Shown: positions 36,464 to 45,313 of the stretch, piece by piece
How the letters are laid out: every line of letters begins with the position of its first letter
Numbering within the stretch: the first letter of the stretch is position 1
From: Myxococcota bacterium
Lineage (GTDB): Bacteria > Myxococcota_A > UBA9160 > SMWR01
Reading direction: 5' to 3'
Length of the DNA: 64,000 nt
Assembly (NCBI GenBank): GCA_022447545.1
Contig: JAKVBI010000003.1
Span: forward strand, 31,758 to 95,757
Notes under the pieces: model-generated
What the model saw: the letters and a program-made list of their open reading frames with translations, nothing else
What the model was told of the DNA's origin: nothing
Databases searched by the model: none
Program-made: the position numbers and the translations under genes

Positions 36464-37702
36464 ATGCCCGTCGATTTCGAGCCCCGTTTCATGAAGGTGG
36501 GCATCCTCACCGCAGCTCTTCAGGAACTCACCCCCCGTGAGGTACGCGACCAGGACCCCGACCGCGCCATCGAAGAGTGGCTGGAGTTTGCCGCCGAAAT
36601 CGGTGCCGACAGCATCCAGCTCTCGGCAGCCCTTCACCCCAGTGAATCCGACGTCCCCGCCGAAGCCATGCTCGACCCCGTCGCAAACACCCTCGACCTG
36701 CGCGACACCTTCGACCGCTCGCGTGCTGACCGGGTGGTGGCCGCCGTGGGCGATACCGGCGTAGAAATCGCTGACATCGGCTACTTCGACAACATGCTTC
36801 ACTCAGACCCGGCGCTGCGCCGCAAGAAACACGACTTCATGTTGCGTGTCTTCGATGCCGCGGTCCTCCTGGGGTGCCCCGCAGTGTGCGGATTCGTGGG
36901 AAGGAATGCAGAGCGAAGCCTCGAGGAGAACCTCCAGGACTTCGAGGAATCCTTCATCCCGCTGCTCCAGGAAGCACAGGCACGGGGCTTGAGCTACCGC
37001 ATCGAACAGTGCCCCATGCCGGGATGGACCCTCGACGATGCCTTTCTCAACAACCTCGGCTACACGCCCAATGCCTGGTTGACCCTCTACCGCATCTGCG
37101 AGCGCCACGGCGTGGGAGACCAGCTGCGTATCCACTACGACCCCAGCCACGCCATCCTGATGGGCCAGGACACCCGATCGATTTTTCAGTGGCTTCGCGA
37201 CGAGGACGTGCCCTTCCTGGTCGGGGGATTTCACGTCAAGGGACAGGTGATCGACCCCAGAGGTCTCACCGCGTGGGGCTACGGTGGGCAGACCCTCGAG
37301 CGCGGGGACTGGGTGGGGGGTCGACCCTCGCCAGATCCCGCCGACCACGCGAACGCCTGGAAGAAGCAGACGAGCTTCGCCGAGCACGAATTGCCGGGAA
37401 CGGCCCGACACGACCCCCTGGCCTACCTCCAGAATCGCAGCGTCGATTGGCTCGACCACCAGTTGGCAGCTCGGGAGTTGCTGGGGCTCGACGTCACCGA
37501 GACCCCGCTGATCGTGGAACACGAGTACCCCCCGGCCCGGATCCAGAACCGCGAACTCCTGAAGCCCATCTTGGAGGGCTCCATCGCCTTTACGCGCCGG
37601 ATCGATGAGGCAGCGGCTTGTATGTTCGCCCTGCAGAACGAAGTGTTGCCGTCCCAGGGCATCCCCGTCCAGGGAATCGGTCGCCAGGCCTATCGGAGTT
37701 GA
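36464..37702 (+). CDS. Sugar phosphate isomerase/epimerase-type TIM barrel
   Basis: A 412-residue xylose-isomerase-like TIM barrel (AP endonuclease family 2), longer than the usual 280-300 residues. Metal-ligand candidates are visible in order: the Glu in [31 protein letters not shown] and the late Glu in [16 protein letters not shown] lies eight bases before the ATG. The next gene, a Gfo/Idh/MocA oxidoreductase, starts 4 nt after the stop. This pairing is common in pathways that oxidise and isomerise cyclitols or keto-glycosides. Exact substrate unknown. Confidence 0.87.
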   Translation: MPVDFEPRFMKVGILTAALQELTPREVRDQDPDRAIEEWLEFAAEIGADSIQLSAALHPSESDVPAEAMLDPVANTLDLRDTFDRSRADRVVAAVGDTGVEIADIGYFDNMLHSDPALRRKKHDFMLRVFDAAVLLGCPAVCGFVGRNAERSLEENLQDFEESFIPLLQEAQARGLSYRIEQCPMPGWTLDDAFLNNLGYTPNAWLTLYRICERHGVGDQLRIHYDPSHAILMGQDTRSIFQWLRDEDVPFLVGGFHVKGQVIDPRGLTAWGYGGQTLERGDWVGGRPSPDPADHANAWKKQTSFAEHELPGTARHDPLAYLQNRSVDWLDHQLAARELLGLDVTETPLIVEHEYPPARIQNRELLKPILEGSIAFTRRIDEAAACMFALQNEVLPSQGIPVQGIGRQAYRS

Positions 37703-37706
37703 TGGC

Positions 37707-38849
37707 GTGACAAAGCTCGGCATCGCGTTGATTGGAACCGGATTCATGGGGCGGGCACACAGCAACGCCTGGCGCCAGGTGAGCCGGTTCTTCGAGACCC
37801 CTTTGGAGCCGGAACTCCGTGTGATCTGCGGTCGCAATCCGGAAACCACTCGGGAGGCGGCCAACAAACTCGGCTGGCTCGAGCACTCCACGGATTGGGA
37901 AACCGTGGTCCGACGCTCCGACATCGACATCGTGGACATCTGCACACCGGGTGACAGCCATCTGCCCATCGCCCTGGCCGCAGCTGACGCGGGCAAGGCG
38001 GTCTTCTGCGAGAAACCCCTGGCCAATAGCGTCGCGGAAGCCGAGCACATGCGCGACGCGGTGGTGAAGGCCGGGGTGGTGCACATGCTGTGTCACAACT
38101 ACCGGCGTGCTCCCGCCGTGATGCTCGCCAAGCAGATCATCGACGAGGGTCGCATCGGACGGATCCGACACTTTCGGGGAACCTATCTGCAGGACTGGAT
38201 CGTTGACCCCGAGGCTCCGCGTGTGTGGCGGCTCGAAAAGGCGAAGGCGGGAAGTGGTGCTCTAGGAGACATCGCCTCCCATTCTCTGGATCTCGCGCGG
38301 TTTCTGGTGGGAGAGATCAGCGAAGTCGCGGGCCTGCTCGAAACCTTCATCGCTGAGCGTCCGCTGCCCGACTCCAGCCAAACCGGACCCGTCGATGTCG
38401 ACGACGCCGCTCTGGCCTTGATGCGATTTCACTGCGGGGCCATCGGCTCGGTGGAGGGGTCTCGATTCTGCCCGGGCCGGAAGAACTACAATCGCTTCGA
38501 GATCAATGGCAGCGAGGGCAGTCTGAGCTTCGACCTCGAGCGCATGAACGAGCTGGAGTTCTACGCCGAAGAGGGCCCTCGCAGTGGATTCCGAACCATC
38601 CTCGCCACGGACCCGAGCCACCCCTTCGTTCAGGCCTGGTGGCCCCCCGGGCACATTCTCGGCTACGAGCACACTTTCACACATACCGTTCTGGACCTCC
38701 TCCGTGCAGTCGAAGGATCGGGTCCTTTTGGACCCACATTTGAAGATGGAGTGGCCAATCAGCGGGTTCTAGACGCCATTGAGCGCTCGAGCGATGCTGG
38801 CACGTGGCGCTCCACCAACATTCAGGGCCCGCGTGAGGGGGCCAAATGA
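37707..38849 (+). CDS. Gfo/Idh/MocA family oxidoreductase
   Basis: A 380-residue dehydrogenase with Rossmann motif [16 protein letters not shown] near the N terminus, the catalytic-Lys motif [15 protein letters not shown], and the [18 protein letters not shown] segment with Asp and His of the active site. It starts at GTG with GGAG eight bases upstream, inside the end of the isomerase gene, so the pair is translationally linked. It is paralogous to the gene at 21893 but clearly divergent from it. Probably acts with the isomerase on one sugar or cyclitol substrate. Confidence 0.92.
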   Translation: MTKLGIALIGTGFMGRAHSNAWRQVSRFFETPLEPELRVICGRNPETTREAANKLGWLEHSTDWETVVRRSDIDIVDICTPGDSHLPIALAAADAGKAVFCEKPLANSVAEAEHMRDAVVKAGVVHMLCHNYRRAPAVMLAKQIIDEGRIGRIRHFRGTYLQDWIVDPEAPRVWRLEKAKAGSGALGDIASHSLDLARFLVGEISEVAGLLETFIAERPLPDSSQTGPVDVDDAALALMRFHCGAIGSVEGSRFCPGRKNYNRFEINGSEGSLSFDLERMNELEFYAEEGPRSGFRTILATDPSHPFVQAWWPPGHILGYEHTFTHTVLDLLRAVEGSGPFGPTFEDGVANQRVLDAIERSSDAGTWRSTNIQGPREGAK

Positions 38850-39154
38850 AGCCCCCCGACGCCCAGAAACCATGCAATAAGCCCCCAAAACCGAAAAAAA
38901 ACGTTATGCATTCGCTGATTGAGTGCTCTAGGCTAGTTGAGTCAAGGAACATCTCCTGCCCGGTTTCTCGCCAGTCCCTGAACGTTTCGTGAGTCGGTCC
39001 GGTGAAAGTTTCGACGAGGTCACCGGTGGTGCAGTGCCGCCGTGGACGAGACAAGGTTCCGCGCGATCGCCGCAAAGCGACGAGTGGGCCTTCCCATTGA
39101 GTCCGGATCAAAGAACACAAAGGATCTCGAGTTCGGACACGGAGAAGAATCGAA
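38850..39154. other. 305-nt non-coding region before the RRM gene
   Basis: No supported gene. The first third is A-rich for this genome (a run of eight A near 38893), followed by a direct repeat TTGAGT ... TTGAGT about 20 nt apart near 38919-38943. A TAGGCT hexamer lies between the repeats and could be a -10 box, but no well-spaced -35 is evident. A long leader before an RRM gene would suit post-transcriptional control. The minus-strand open frame here overlaps the end of the oxidoreductase gene and looks like a shadow. Confidence 0.4.
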
Positions 39155-39454
39155 GTGAAGAAGATCTACGTGGGCAACTTGGCATGGAGCACCGACGATG
39201 ACGAGCTGAGGGAGACCTTTGCCCGGTTCGGAGAGGTGCATTCCGCGCGCGTCATTTCGGACCGCGAAACCGGCCGCTCCAGGGGCTTTGGATTCGTGGA
39301 AATGGATGACTCCGCTGCCGAGGAAGCCATCTCCCAACTCGACGGCCGAGACCTCGCGGGCCGGCCCCTTCGAGTCAATGAAGCACGCGAACGCGCACCT
39401 CGTGGCGGCGGCGGCGGCGGTGGCCGTGGCGGCGGCGGCGGCGGACGCTGGTAG
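39155..39454 (+). CDS. Small RRM-type RNA-binding protein with glycine-rich tail
   Basis: A 99-residue single-RRM protein. RNP-2 is KIYVGNL (3-9) and RNP-1 is SRGFGFVEM (near 42-50). The fold ends at VNEARERAP, then a tail made only of Gly and Arg with a final Trp. Bacterial members (Rbp proteins) bind single-stranded RNA and are often cold- or stress-responsive in cyanobacteria; here that role is inferred. GGAGAAG precedes the GTG start. Confidence 0.92.
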   Translation: MKKIYVGNLAWSTDDDELRETFARFGEVHSARVISDRETGRSRGFGFVEMDDSAAEEAISQLDGRDLAGRPLRVNEARERAPRGGGGGGGRGGGGGGRW

Positions 39455-39499
39455 AGGGCCGAGGCCAACCGGCCTCTCCTTCGCCAAGCAGTACTCGAC

Positions 39500-42400
39500 T
39501 CAGCGAGTCTCCAGGTAAGCGATCAGATCTCTGAGATCGCGAGGCTCGAGGCTCGCTGCCATCGAGGGCATGGGGCTGGCGGCAGAACGCAGAGATGCCG
39601 CCTGCTGCCTGGGAATTTCGACCCGCTGGCCGTCAATTTCCAGCTCCAGTGCATTCGAGCGCTCTTCGACCAGCCTTCCCATCCACACGCGACCGTCTTT
39701 CGTGCTCACGACGACGGTCCCCCATCCAGGCGCGATGTCCGCTTGAGGGTCGACGACGGCTCGAAGGAGGGCTTCACCTTCCAGTCGGGACCCTACACCT
39801 GTGAGGTCCGGGCCAGCGCCAGCTTTGTGCCCTGAGAGGGTGTGGCAACGCTGACAATCCCCGGCCCCCTGGAAGATCTCCTGGCCTCGACCCGGATCTC
39901 CACCCGCCAGCGCAAAGCCGTAGCTCGCCACGGGATCGAGGGAGTCCAAGGAAGCCTGCCAATCCGCCAACTGGACCGACATGTCGGGGCTGTCGCGGGC
40001 CACCACTGCTTCCATCACCTCGAGTTGTTCGGCCGGATCCAGCTCGCCCGTGCGAAGCGCAGCGAGCCCCCGGGCCACCAACGCGTCGGCTCCGGGGTCA
40101 TCCAACTCTGCGAGGGTCTGCCAGGCACGCTGGCGCTCGCCGATAGTTGCCCCTGCGGGAAGCCGAGCCAGAGCCACCAAGGCCGCCTCGGGGTCGTGAA
40201 GTGCCAGAATTTCTCGGGCCTGTGCCCGCAGCTCGGGCTCGTCCGAGGCAAGTGCCACCTCGAGCGCAGAATCCAGTTGGATTTCGGACCGCGGCTCTCG
40301 CACAGAAAGGACGCTGAGACTCGCCACCCGAAGCGGCGCAGGCAACCCCGCATTCTCCACGCGCTCGGCAAGTTCCGAGTTGCTCAGCGGCACCCGTCCG
40401 TAGCTCTGGGCAACCTCCAGGGCGCGACCGCCCAGCTCTCCCTCCACGAGAGTCGGCCCCAACTCATCAAAGGCTTCGAACACCACCGCCGTCTCTCGCG
40501 ATGGCAGCGGCCGGTAGAAGCCCATGGCGAGATCACGGGGCTCGGGCTCGGTGAACGACGCCAGGGCCTCGAGAGCCAACTCGCGCATGGCAAGCGGTTG
40601 CGAGGAATCGTTGACCAGGCCGGCCAACCGCCCGGCGGATTCCGACGTGCCCAGGGCAAGGTTGGCTCCGATCTGTCTGCGCGTGAATGCCGATCCCAGG
40701 TCGGGATCCACTTGGGCTCGTGCCAGGGCGGGCATGGCCTCGGGAATGGGCACGTCGTAGATGGCTCGAGCGGCCTCCAACACCAGCAGGGGGTCGGGAT
40801 CCGACATGAAACGGCCGATTCGCGGGTCCTCGGCCCGGCGCAAGACCAGCAGAGCGCCCAAACGAACCGAGCGGTTCGCGGCATCGCTGTGAGCGATGAC
40901 CGATTGCAGGTCACCGATGCGCGCCAGAGCGTGAACCACCGCGTGTCGTAGGAACACATCGTCATCGTCGTTGCGTTCGAGCAATGCGAACAGCGGGCCC
41001 ACCGCCGCCTTCGAACCCAGAGCACCCAACGACTGAGCGGCAAAGAACTGCACCCGCGCGCTCTCATCCGTGAGCAGCGCCACGAGGTCTGGCGCCAGCC
41101 AGTCGGCGCCAGCCGTTCCAGCGACCTTGGCAACCTGAGATCGAACCTCTACCGGTTCCGAGCGCGTCCATGCCAGATCATTCCAGCCGGCCACCCGCAA
41201 GCCTCGGGTGCCCAGTTGCCCGAGGCCCCATACGGCGTGCAACCGCGCGAGTAGACCGGACGTGGGATCGTTGGCCACTCTCGCCAGAGCCTCCGCATCT
41301 CCGCGGCGGACCAGCTCCAGCTGGGCCTTCATACGGATGCGTCGGTCCGGATGGGCGAGCAGACCCGTCAGTTCTTCAGCTCCACGGCCCTCCATGCCGC
41401 TCCGCGCCAACTCGAGCGCCTCGGCAATTCTCGGATCCGAGCGCTCCTCGTCATGGGACAGCACAAGGATGGATTGGAGCCAGTCAAACTGGGAAAACTG
41501 GGAGACGAAGATCTGCCCCCCCCACCCGAAGGCGAGATCCGTGGCGAGCAACGACCACGCGAAGGGGTGCTCGTCGACCAGCCGAAAACCGGCACCCTGG
41601 GGCTCGAACGCAAAGGACCAGATGCCGCTACGGACTTTCGCGTAGCCGTAGTCAGCCATGAAAAAGTGGTCGCGGTATCGCTCAGGCAGCCCCAGCCCCG
41701 GATAGTGGGCCAAGCCGGCCGGGCCGTTGCCGAGGTTCGCAATGGGCGGAACGATCCAGGCCGCCTGGCCCTCATGGGCCGGGCGCCAGAGATCTTCGTC
41801 GACCCAGGGACCCAGCCGGTAGTCGCCCACCAGGGTCTGATAGGGCATCGCCCAACCACTGTCTCCACCCTCCACCACGTAGACGATCCGCGCCTGGTCG
41901 CCTCCATCACCGTTGTTCTCGCCGGTGAACAGGTTCCCGTAATCGTCGAAGGCCAGCTCCTGGGGATTGCGCAATCCGGTGGCAAAGACCTCCAGCCCAG
42001 AGCCGTCTCGTTCGATGCGAAAGACGGCCCCGCGCCCAGGGCCAAGGGGTGGCTCGAGAACACGGCCGTCCGGCAGCTGCACCCGGTAGCCGCGATCGCC
42101 GATGGAGAAGTAGAGCTTGCCGTCCGGACCTTCGGCCAGTCCGTGGAGGTCGTGCCCCAACAGCGATGTCTTCACCCCGAAGCCCGTGGCCAGAACTTCG
42201 GGCTCCCCCACCCGAACCCCCGCATCGTCCACGCGTAGATGCCAGAGATTAGGGATCACAGTGGCGTAGACATCGTGGCCATCCACCCAGATTCCAGCCG
42301 CCAGACCATCGACAGGCTCTCGGAAGCTGGCGAGTTCCTCGAGATGATCCGCCACTCCATCACCATCGCGGTCCTCGACCACCACCAACTGGTCGGCATG

Positions 42401-42817
42401 CGCGGTGAAGTGGTCGGGATCATCGAACGCCCCAGCCTGCACCCATTTGTCGATATAGGCCCGGCGATGGGAAACCCGGCTCGAAGCCAAGTCATCTTCG
42501 AGCCAGAAGCTGGAGAATCGATTGTCCTCCGCCCCCCCCGCCATGCGGCCACCTAGAGCGAGATAGACCCGGCCCCAGGCGTCGACGTCCAGCGCCACCG
42601 GCGCAGCCTCCAGCAGCTGATCGTCGAAGACCTCGACCCGCATACCCTCAGGGAGTTCCACCGGGCAACCGGCGATCCCACACCACATCCGGTTGGCCTG
42701 GAAGTACCCCAAGACCAGCGCGGTCTGCCACGCAGGAAGCCCCAACGAAGTCTGCCAGCAGCCGCCCATTCCGACGGCGACGCACAGGCAAGCAACGATG
42801 GCGATCCAACGGCGCAT
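39500..42817 (-). CDS. Lipoprotein with sugar-dehydrogenase-type β-propeller, HEAT repeats and C-terminal cytochrome c (PVC-type heme domain)
   Basis: A 1,105-residue exported protein. The signal peptide ends in VGMGGC, a plausible lipobox. Residues ~55-450 form a β-propeller of the 'membrane-bound dehydrogenase'/PQQ-like type (GLAEGPDGKLYFSIGDRG, LRNPQELAFDDYGNLFTGEN). Residues ~460-950 are HEAT-like helical repeats (AHPDRRIRMKAQLELVRR, ESARVQFFAAQSLGALGS). The C terminus has one CQRCH heme motif at 988-992, a GPDLTGVGSR segment and Met-rich SPMPSM as possible sixth ligand. This layout is best known from Planctomycetes/Verrucomicrobia. GGAG precedes the ATG. Substrate is unknown. Confidence 0.85.
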   Translation of the reverse strand: MRRWIAIVACLCVAVGMGGCWQTSLGLPAWQTALVLGYFQANRMWCGIAGCPVELPEGMRVEVFDDQLLEAAPVALDVDAWGRVYLALGGRMAGGAEDNRFSSFWLEDDLASSRVSHRRAYIDKWVQAGAFDDPDHFTAHADQLVVVEDRDGDGVADHLEELASFREPVDGLAAGIWVDGHDVYATVIPNLWHLRVDDAGVRVGEPEVLATGFGVKTSLLGHDLHGLAEGPDGKLYFSIGDRGYRVQLPDGRVLEPPLGPGRGAVFRIERDGSGLEVFATGLRNPQELAFDDYGNLFTGENNGDGGDQARIVYVVEGGDSGWAMPYQTLVGDYRLGPWVDEDLWRPAHEGQAAWIVPPIANLGNGPAGLAHYPGLGLPERYRDHFFMADYGYAKVRSGIWSFAFEPQGAGFRLVDEHPFAWSLLATDLAFGWGGQIFVSQFSQFDWLQSILVLSHDEERSDPRIAEALELARSGMEGRGAEELTGLLAHPDRRIRMKAQLELVRRGDAEALARVANDPTSGLLARLHAVWGLGQLGTRGLRVAGWNDLAWTRSEPVEVRSQVAKVAGTAGADWLAPDLVALLTDESARVQFFAAQSLGALGSKAAVGPLFALLERNDDDDVFLRHAVVHALARIGDLQSVIAHSDAANRSVRLGALLVLRRAEDPRIGRFMSDPDPLLVLEAARAIYDVPIPEAMPALARAQVDPDLGSAFTRRQIGANLALGTSESAGRLAGLVNDSSQPLAMRELALEALASFTEPEPRDLAMGFYRPLPSRETAVVFEAFDELGPTLVEGELGGRALEVAQSYGRVPLSNSELAERVENAGLPAPLRVASLSVLSVREPRSEIQLDSALEVALASDEPELRAQAREILALHDPEAALVALARLPAGATIGERQRAWQTLAELDDPGADALVARGLAALRTGELDPAEQLEVMEAVVARDSPDMSVQLADWQASLDSLDPVASYGFALAGGDPGRGQEIFQGAGDCQRCHTLSGHKAGAGPDLTGVGSRLEGEALLRAVVDPQADIAPGWGTVVVSTKDGRVWMGRLVEERSNALELEIDGQRVEIPRQQAASLRSAASPMPSMAASLEPRDLRDLIAYLETR

Positions 42818-42932
42818 GGTGTCTCCGAGGAATTCGTCGGTTTCTGCTCCCTGTTTCTAGCACGAGCAGACCAATGGGCTCGTCATGGTTTAAGCTGGCG
42901 TCTTCAATTCGACCACTTTACTCGGAACCGAC

Positions 42933-45173
42933 ATGAATCTGCGCTTGACCGACGAACAGGAAATGCTCCGAGACGCCTTCACGGAGCTCTTTACTACCGA
43001 ATCCAGCCCGGACCGCGTTCGCGCCGCCGAACCGTTGGGCTTCGACCCGAAACTCTGGCAACACCTGGTCGAAACGGGTGCCGTGGGCATGCGAGTTCCC
43101 GAGTTGCGAGGGGGAAGCGGTGCCGGGCTGCTCGAGGCCTCGGTGATCGCCGAGCAGGCTGGACGCCACCTGGCGTCTGGGCCCCTCATTGAGACCATGG
43201 TGACTTGCGGGCTATTGGCTCAAATCTCCCACGAGGAAGCGCGAGCCAGTCTCGACGCCGCCCTCGATGGTCAGAAGCTCGTGACCCTCGCCCTGAGGAC
43301 CGCCAAGGGCAACGCTCTACAAATCGTTCCGGGTGGAGCCGTTGCGGACCAGGTCGTGGGTCTCGACGGCGACGAACTGGTGCTGGTGACGCGTGCCGGC
43401 GATGCCCAGGCACTGCGAAATCTCGGAGACAGCCCCGTCGCACGCTGGTGTCTCTCCGACAGTCCCGAAATCGCAGAGCGACACGTTCTCGCGCGCGACG
43501 AAGAAGCCCGTCGACTGTTCGAGATGGCCATGGAAGAGCGCAAGGTTCTGACGGCCTCGGCTCTTTTGGGAATTTCCCGACGCGCCATCGAAATTGCCGC
43601 CGAGTACGCGACCGAGAGAATTCAGTTCGATCGCCCCATCGGTGCCTTCCAAGCCATCGCCCACCCGCTCGCCAACGCCATCACCAGCGTCGAAGGCGGC
43701 CGCATTCTGACCTGGCAAAGCATCTGGGCCATTGCTCGCCAACACGAAGAAGCCGCCAGCCTGATCTCACTCGCCTATGCGTGGGCGGCAGATTGCGTCC
43801 AGCAGTCCGTCGGACCAGCCCTTCATACCCACGGTGGCTATGGATTGTCCGTCGAATATGACATCCAGCTCTATCACCGCCGAGGCAAAGCCTGGGCGCT
43901 TCTGGGCGGTGATCCGCGCGACGAGTTGCAGACGGCGGTCGCGCGACGCTTCGAGGGCGCTCGCGTCGCGCTCCCCGATGCGGGCGAGGTCAATCTGGAG
44001 TTCAGCTATGGCGAGGAGACCGAGGCGTTCCGGGGCGTCATCCGGCGTTTCTTCGACGAGCACCTGACAGACGAGTTGCGTGCACGTGCCCACTACAGCT
44101 GGGACGGCCACGACGATGGGTTCCACAAGACCCTCGCCGACCATCATCTTCTCTACCCCACCTGGCCCGCCAAATACGGCGGCCAGGACCGCGGCCCCTA
44201 CGACGCAGCCGTTCTCTCCGACGAGTTTCACCGGGTGGGATGGACGACCCACGCGATCAGCACCACTCGACTCGTGGCCGAGACCCTCATGCACTACGGG
44301 ACCGAGGACCTCAAGCTCGAAGTTCTCCCACAAGTGGCAGCGGGAGATGCACTCATCTCGCTCGGATACACGGAGCCCCACTCGGGCTCCGACGTCGCCG
44401 ATGCTCAGACCCGCGCCGTGCGGGATGGCGACAACTGGGTCATCAATGGCCAGAAAATGTTCACCAGCGGCGCCAACCTCGCCCGCTACATCTTCCTGCT
44501 CACTCGGACCAACCCCGAGGTACGCAAGCATCACGGGTTAACGATGTTTCTCGTCCCCACCGACCAACCCGGTGTTGAGATCCAGCCCATCTACACACTT
44601 TCCGACGAACGAACCAATGCCACCTACTACTCGGACGTGCGCATCCCCGACCGATTCCGGATCGGAGGCGTCGACGAAGGTTGGACAGTCCTGCGCTACG
44701 CACTCGCCCTCGAACATGGGGGGGGGGCCGCTGGCGCCCAGGGTATGGAGAGCCTTCAACTCGTGGAAAAGGCCATCGAGTGGGCTCGCGGCGCCGAGCG
44801 CCAGGGCCGGCCCGCCCTGGAGGATCCGCGTGTACGTGATCGCATCGGTTATGCGTTGATGCGCGCCCACATCACTCGAGCCCTGGGGCTCAGCAGCCTA
44901 TGGTCTGGCATCGAGGGAGAGGCTGACACCGGCCAGGGCCCCATGGTCGCCCTGTTCGGACCCGAGACCTACATCGAGGACTCGGCCGACCTCCTGGACC
45001 TCGCAGCACCCGACTCGATCCTAAAGAAAGGCGAGGTGGGAGCCGCGGGAAATGGCGAAATGGAATGGGGCTATCGCCTCTCCCAGGCCATGTCGATCTA
45101 CGGTGGAACCAGCGAGATCATGCGCAGCATCATCGCCCAGGCCAGCCTGGGAATGCCGCGCAGCCGCAGCTGA
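42933..45173 (+). CDS. Fused two-domain acyl-CoA dehydrogenase (FadE34/ChsE3-like architecture)
   Basis: A 746-residue protein containing two complete acyl-CoA dehydrogenase modules. The first (~1-355) starts RLTDEQEMLRDAFTELF and ends with ALHTHGGYGLSVEYDIQLYH. The second (~360-746) has YTEPHSGSDVADAQT and ends with MSIYGGTSEIMRSIIAQ. Natural fusions of this kind replace the α2β2 heterotetramers that oxidise bulky steroid or bile-acid side-chain CoA esters, as with FadE34/ChsE3 in mycobacteria. Which half holds the catalytic base is not resolved here. A ten-G run at 44718-44727 encodes EHGGGAAG. It is followed by a CoA ligase and an LLM oxidoreductase. Confidence 0.88.
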   Translation: MNLRLTDEQEMLRDAFTELFTTESSPDRVRAAEPLGFDPKLWQHLVETGAVGMRVPELRGGSGAGLLEASVIAEQAGRHLASGPLIETMVTCGLLAQISHEEARASLDAALDGQKLVTLALRTAKGNALQIVPGGAVADQVVGLDGDELVLVTRAGDAQALRNLGDSPVARWCLSDSPEIAERHVLARDEEARRLFEMAMEERKVLTASALLGISRRAIEIAAEYATERIQFDRPIGAFQAIAHPLANAITSVEGGRILTWQSIWAIARQHEEAASLISLAYAWAADCVQQSVGPALHTHGGYGLSVEYDIQLYHRRGKAWALLGGDPRDELQTAVARRFEGARVALPDAGEVNLEFSYGEETEAFRGVIRRFFDEHLTDELRARAHYSWDGHDDGFHKTLADHHLLYPTWPAKYGGQDRGPYDAAVLSDEFHRVGWTTHAISTTRLVAETLMHYGTEDLKLEVLPQVAAGDALISLGYTEPHSGSDVADAQTRAVRDGDNWVINGQKMFTSGANLARYIFLLTRTNPEVRKHHGLTMFLVPTDQPGVEIQPIYTLSDERTNATYYSDVRIPDRFRIGGVDEGWTVLRYALALEHGGGAAGAQGMESLQLVEKAIEWARGAERQGRPALEDPRVRDRIGYALMRAHITRALGLSSLWSGIEGEADTGQGPMVALFGPETYIEDSADLLDLAAPDSILKKGEVGAAGNGEMEWGYRLSQAMSIYGGTSEIMRSIIAQASLGMPRSRS

Positions 45174-45313
45174 AATTTCGGTCTGATGAGATGTCGCACA
45201 AACCGCACGCGCATGGCTTGACCCCACCGTGTCCGTGATCTGAGCGAATTTGTGTGCAGCGCGGGCGACCTGCTGCACACTCGGTGAACGCCAACACCTG
45301 GGAGAAGACCACC

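Noticed and set aside
38677-39120. 147-codon minus-strand open frame over the region before the RRM gene
   Set aside because: Most of it is antisense to the Gfo/Idh/MocA gene, and it shows no domain or ribosome site.
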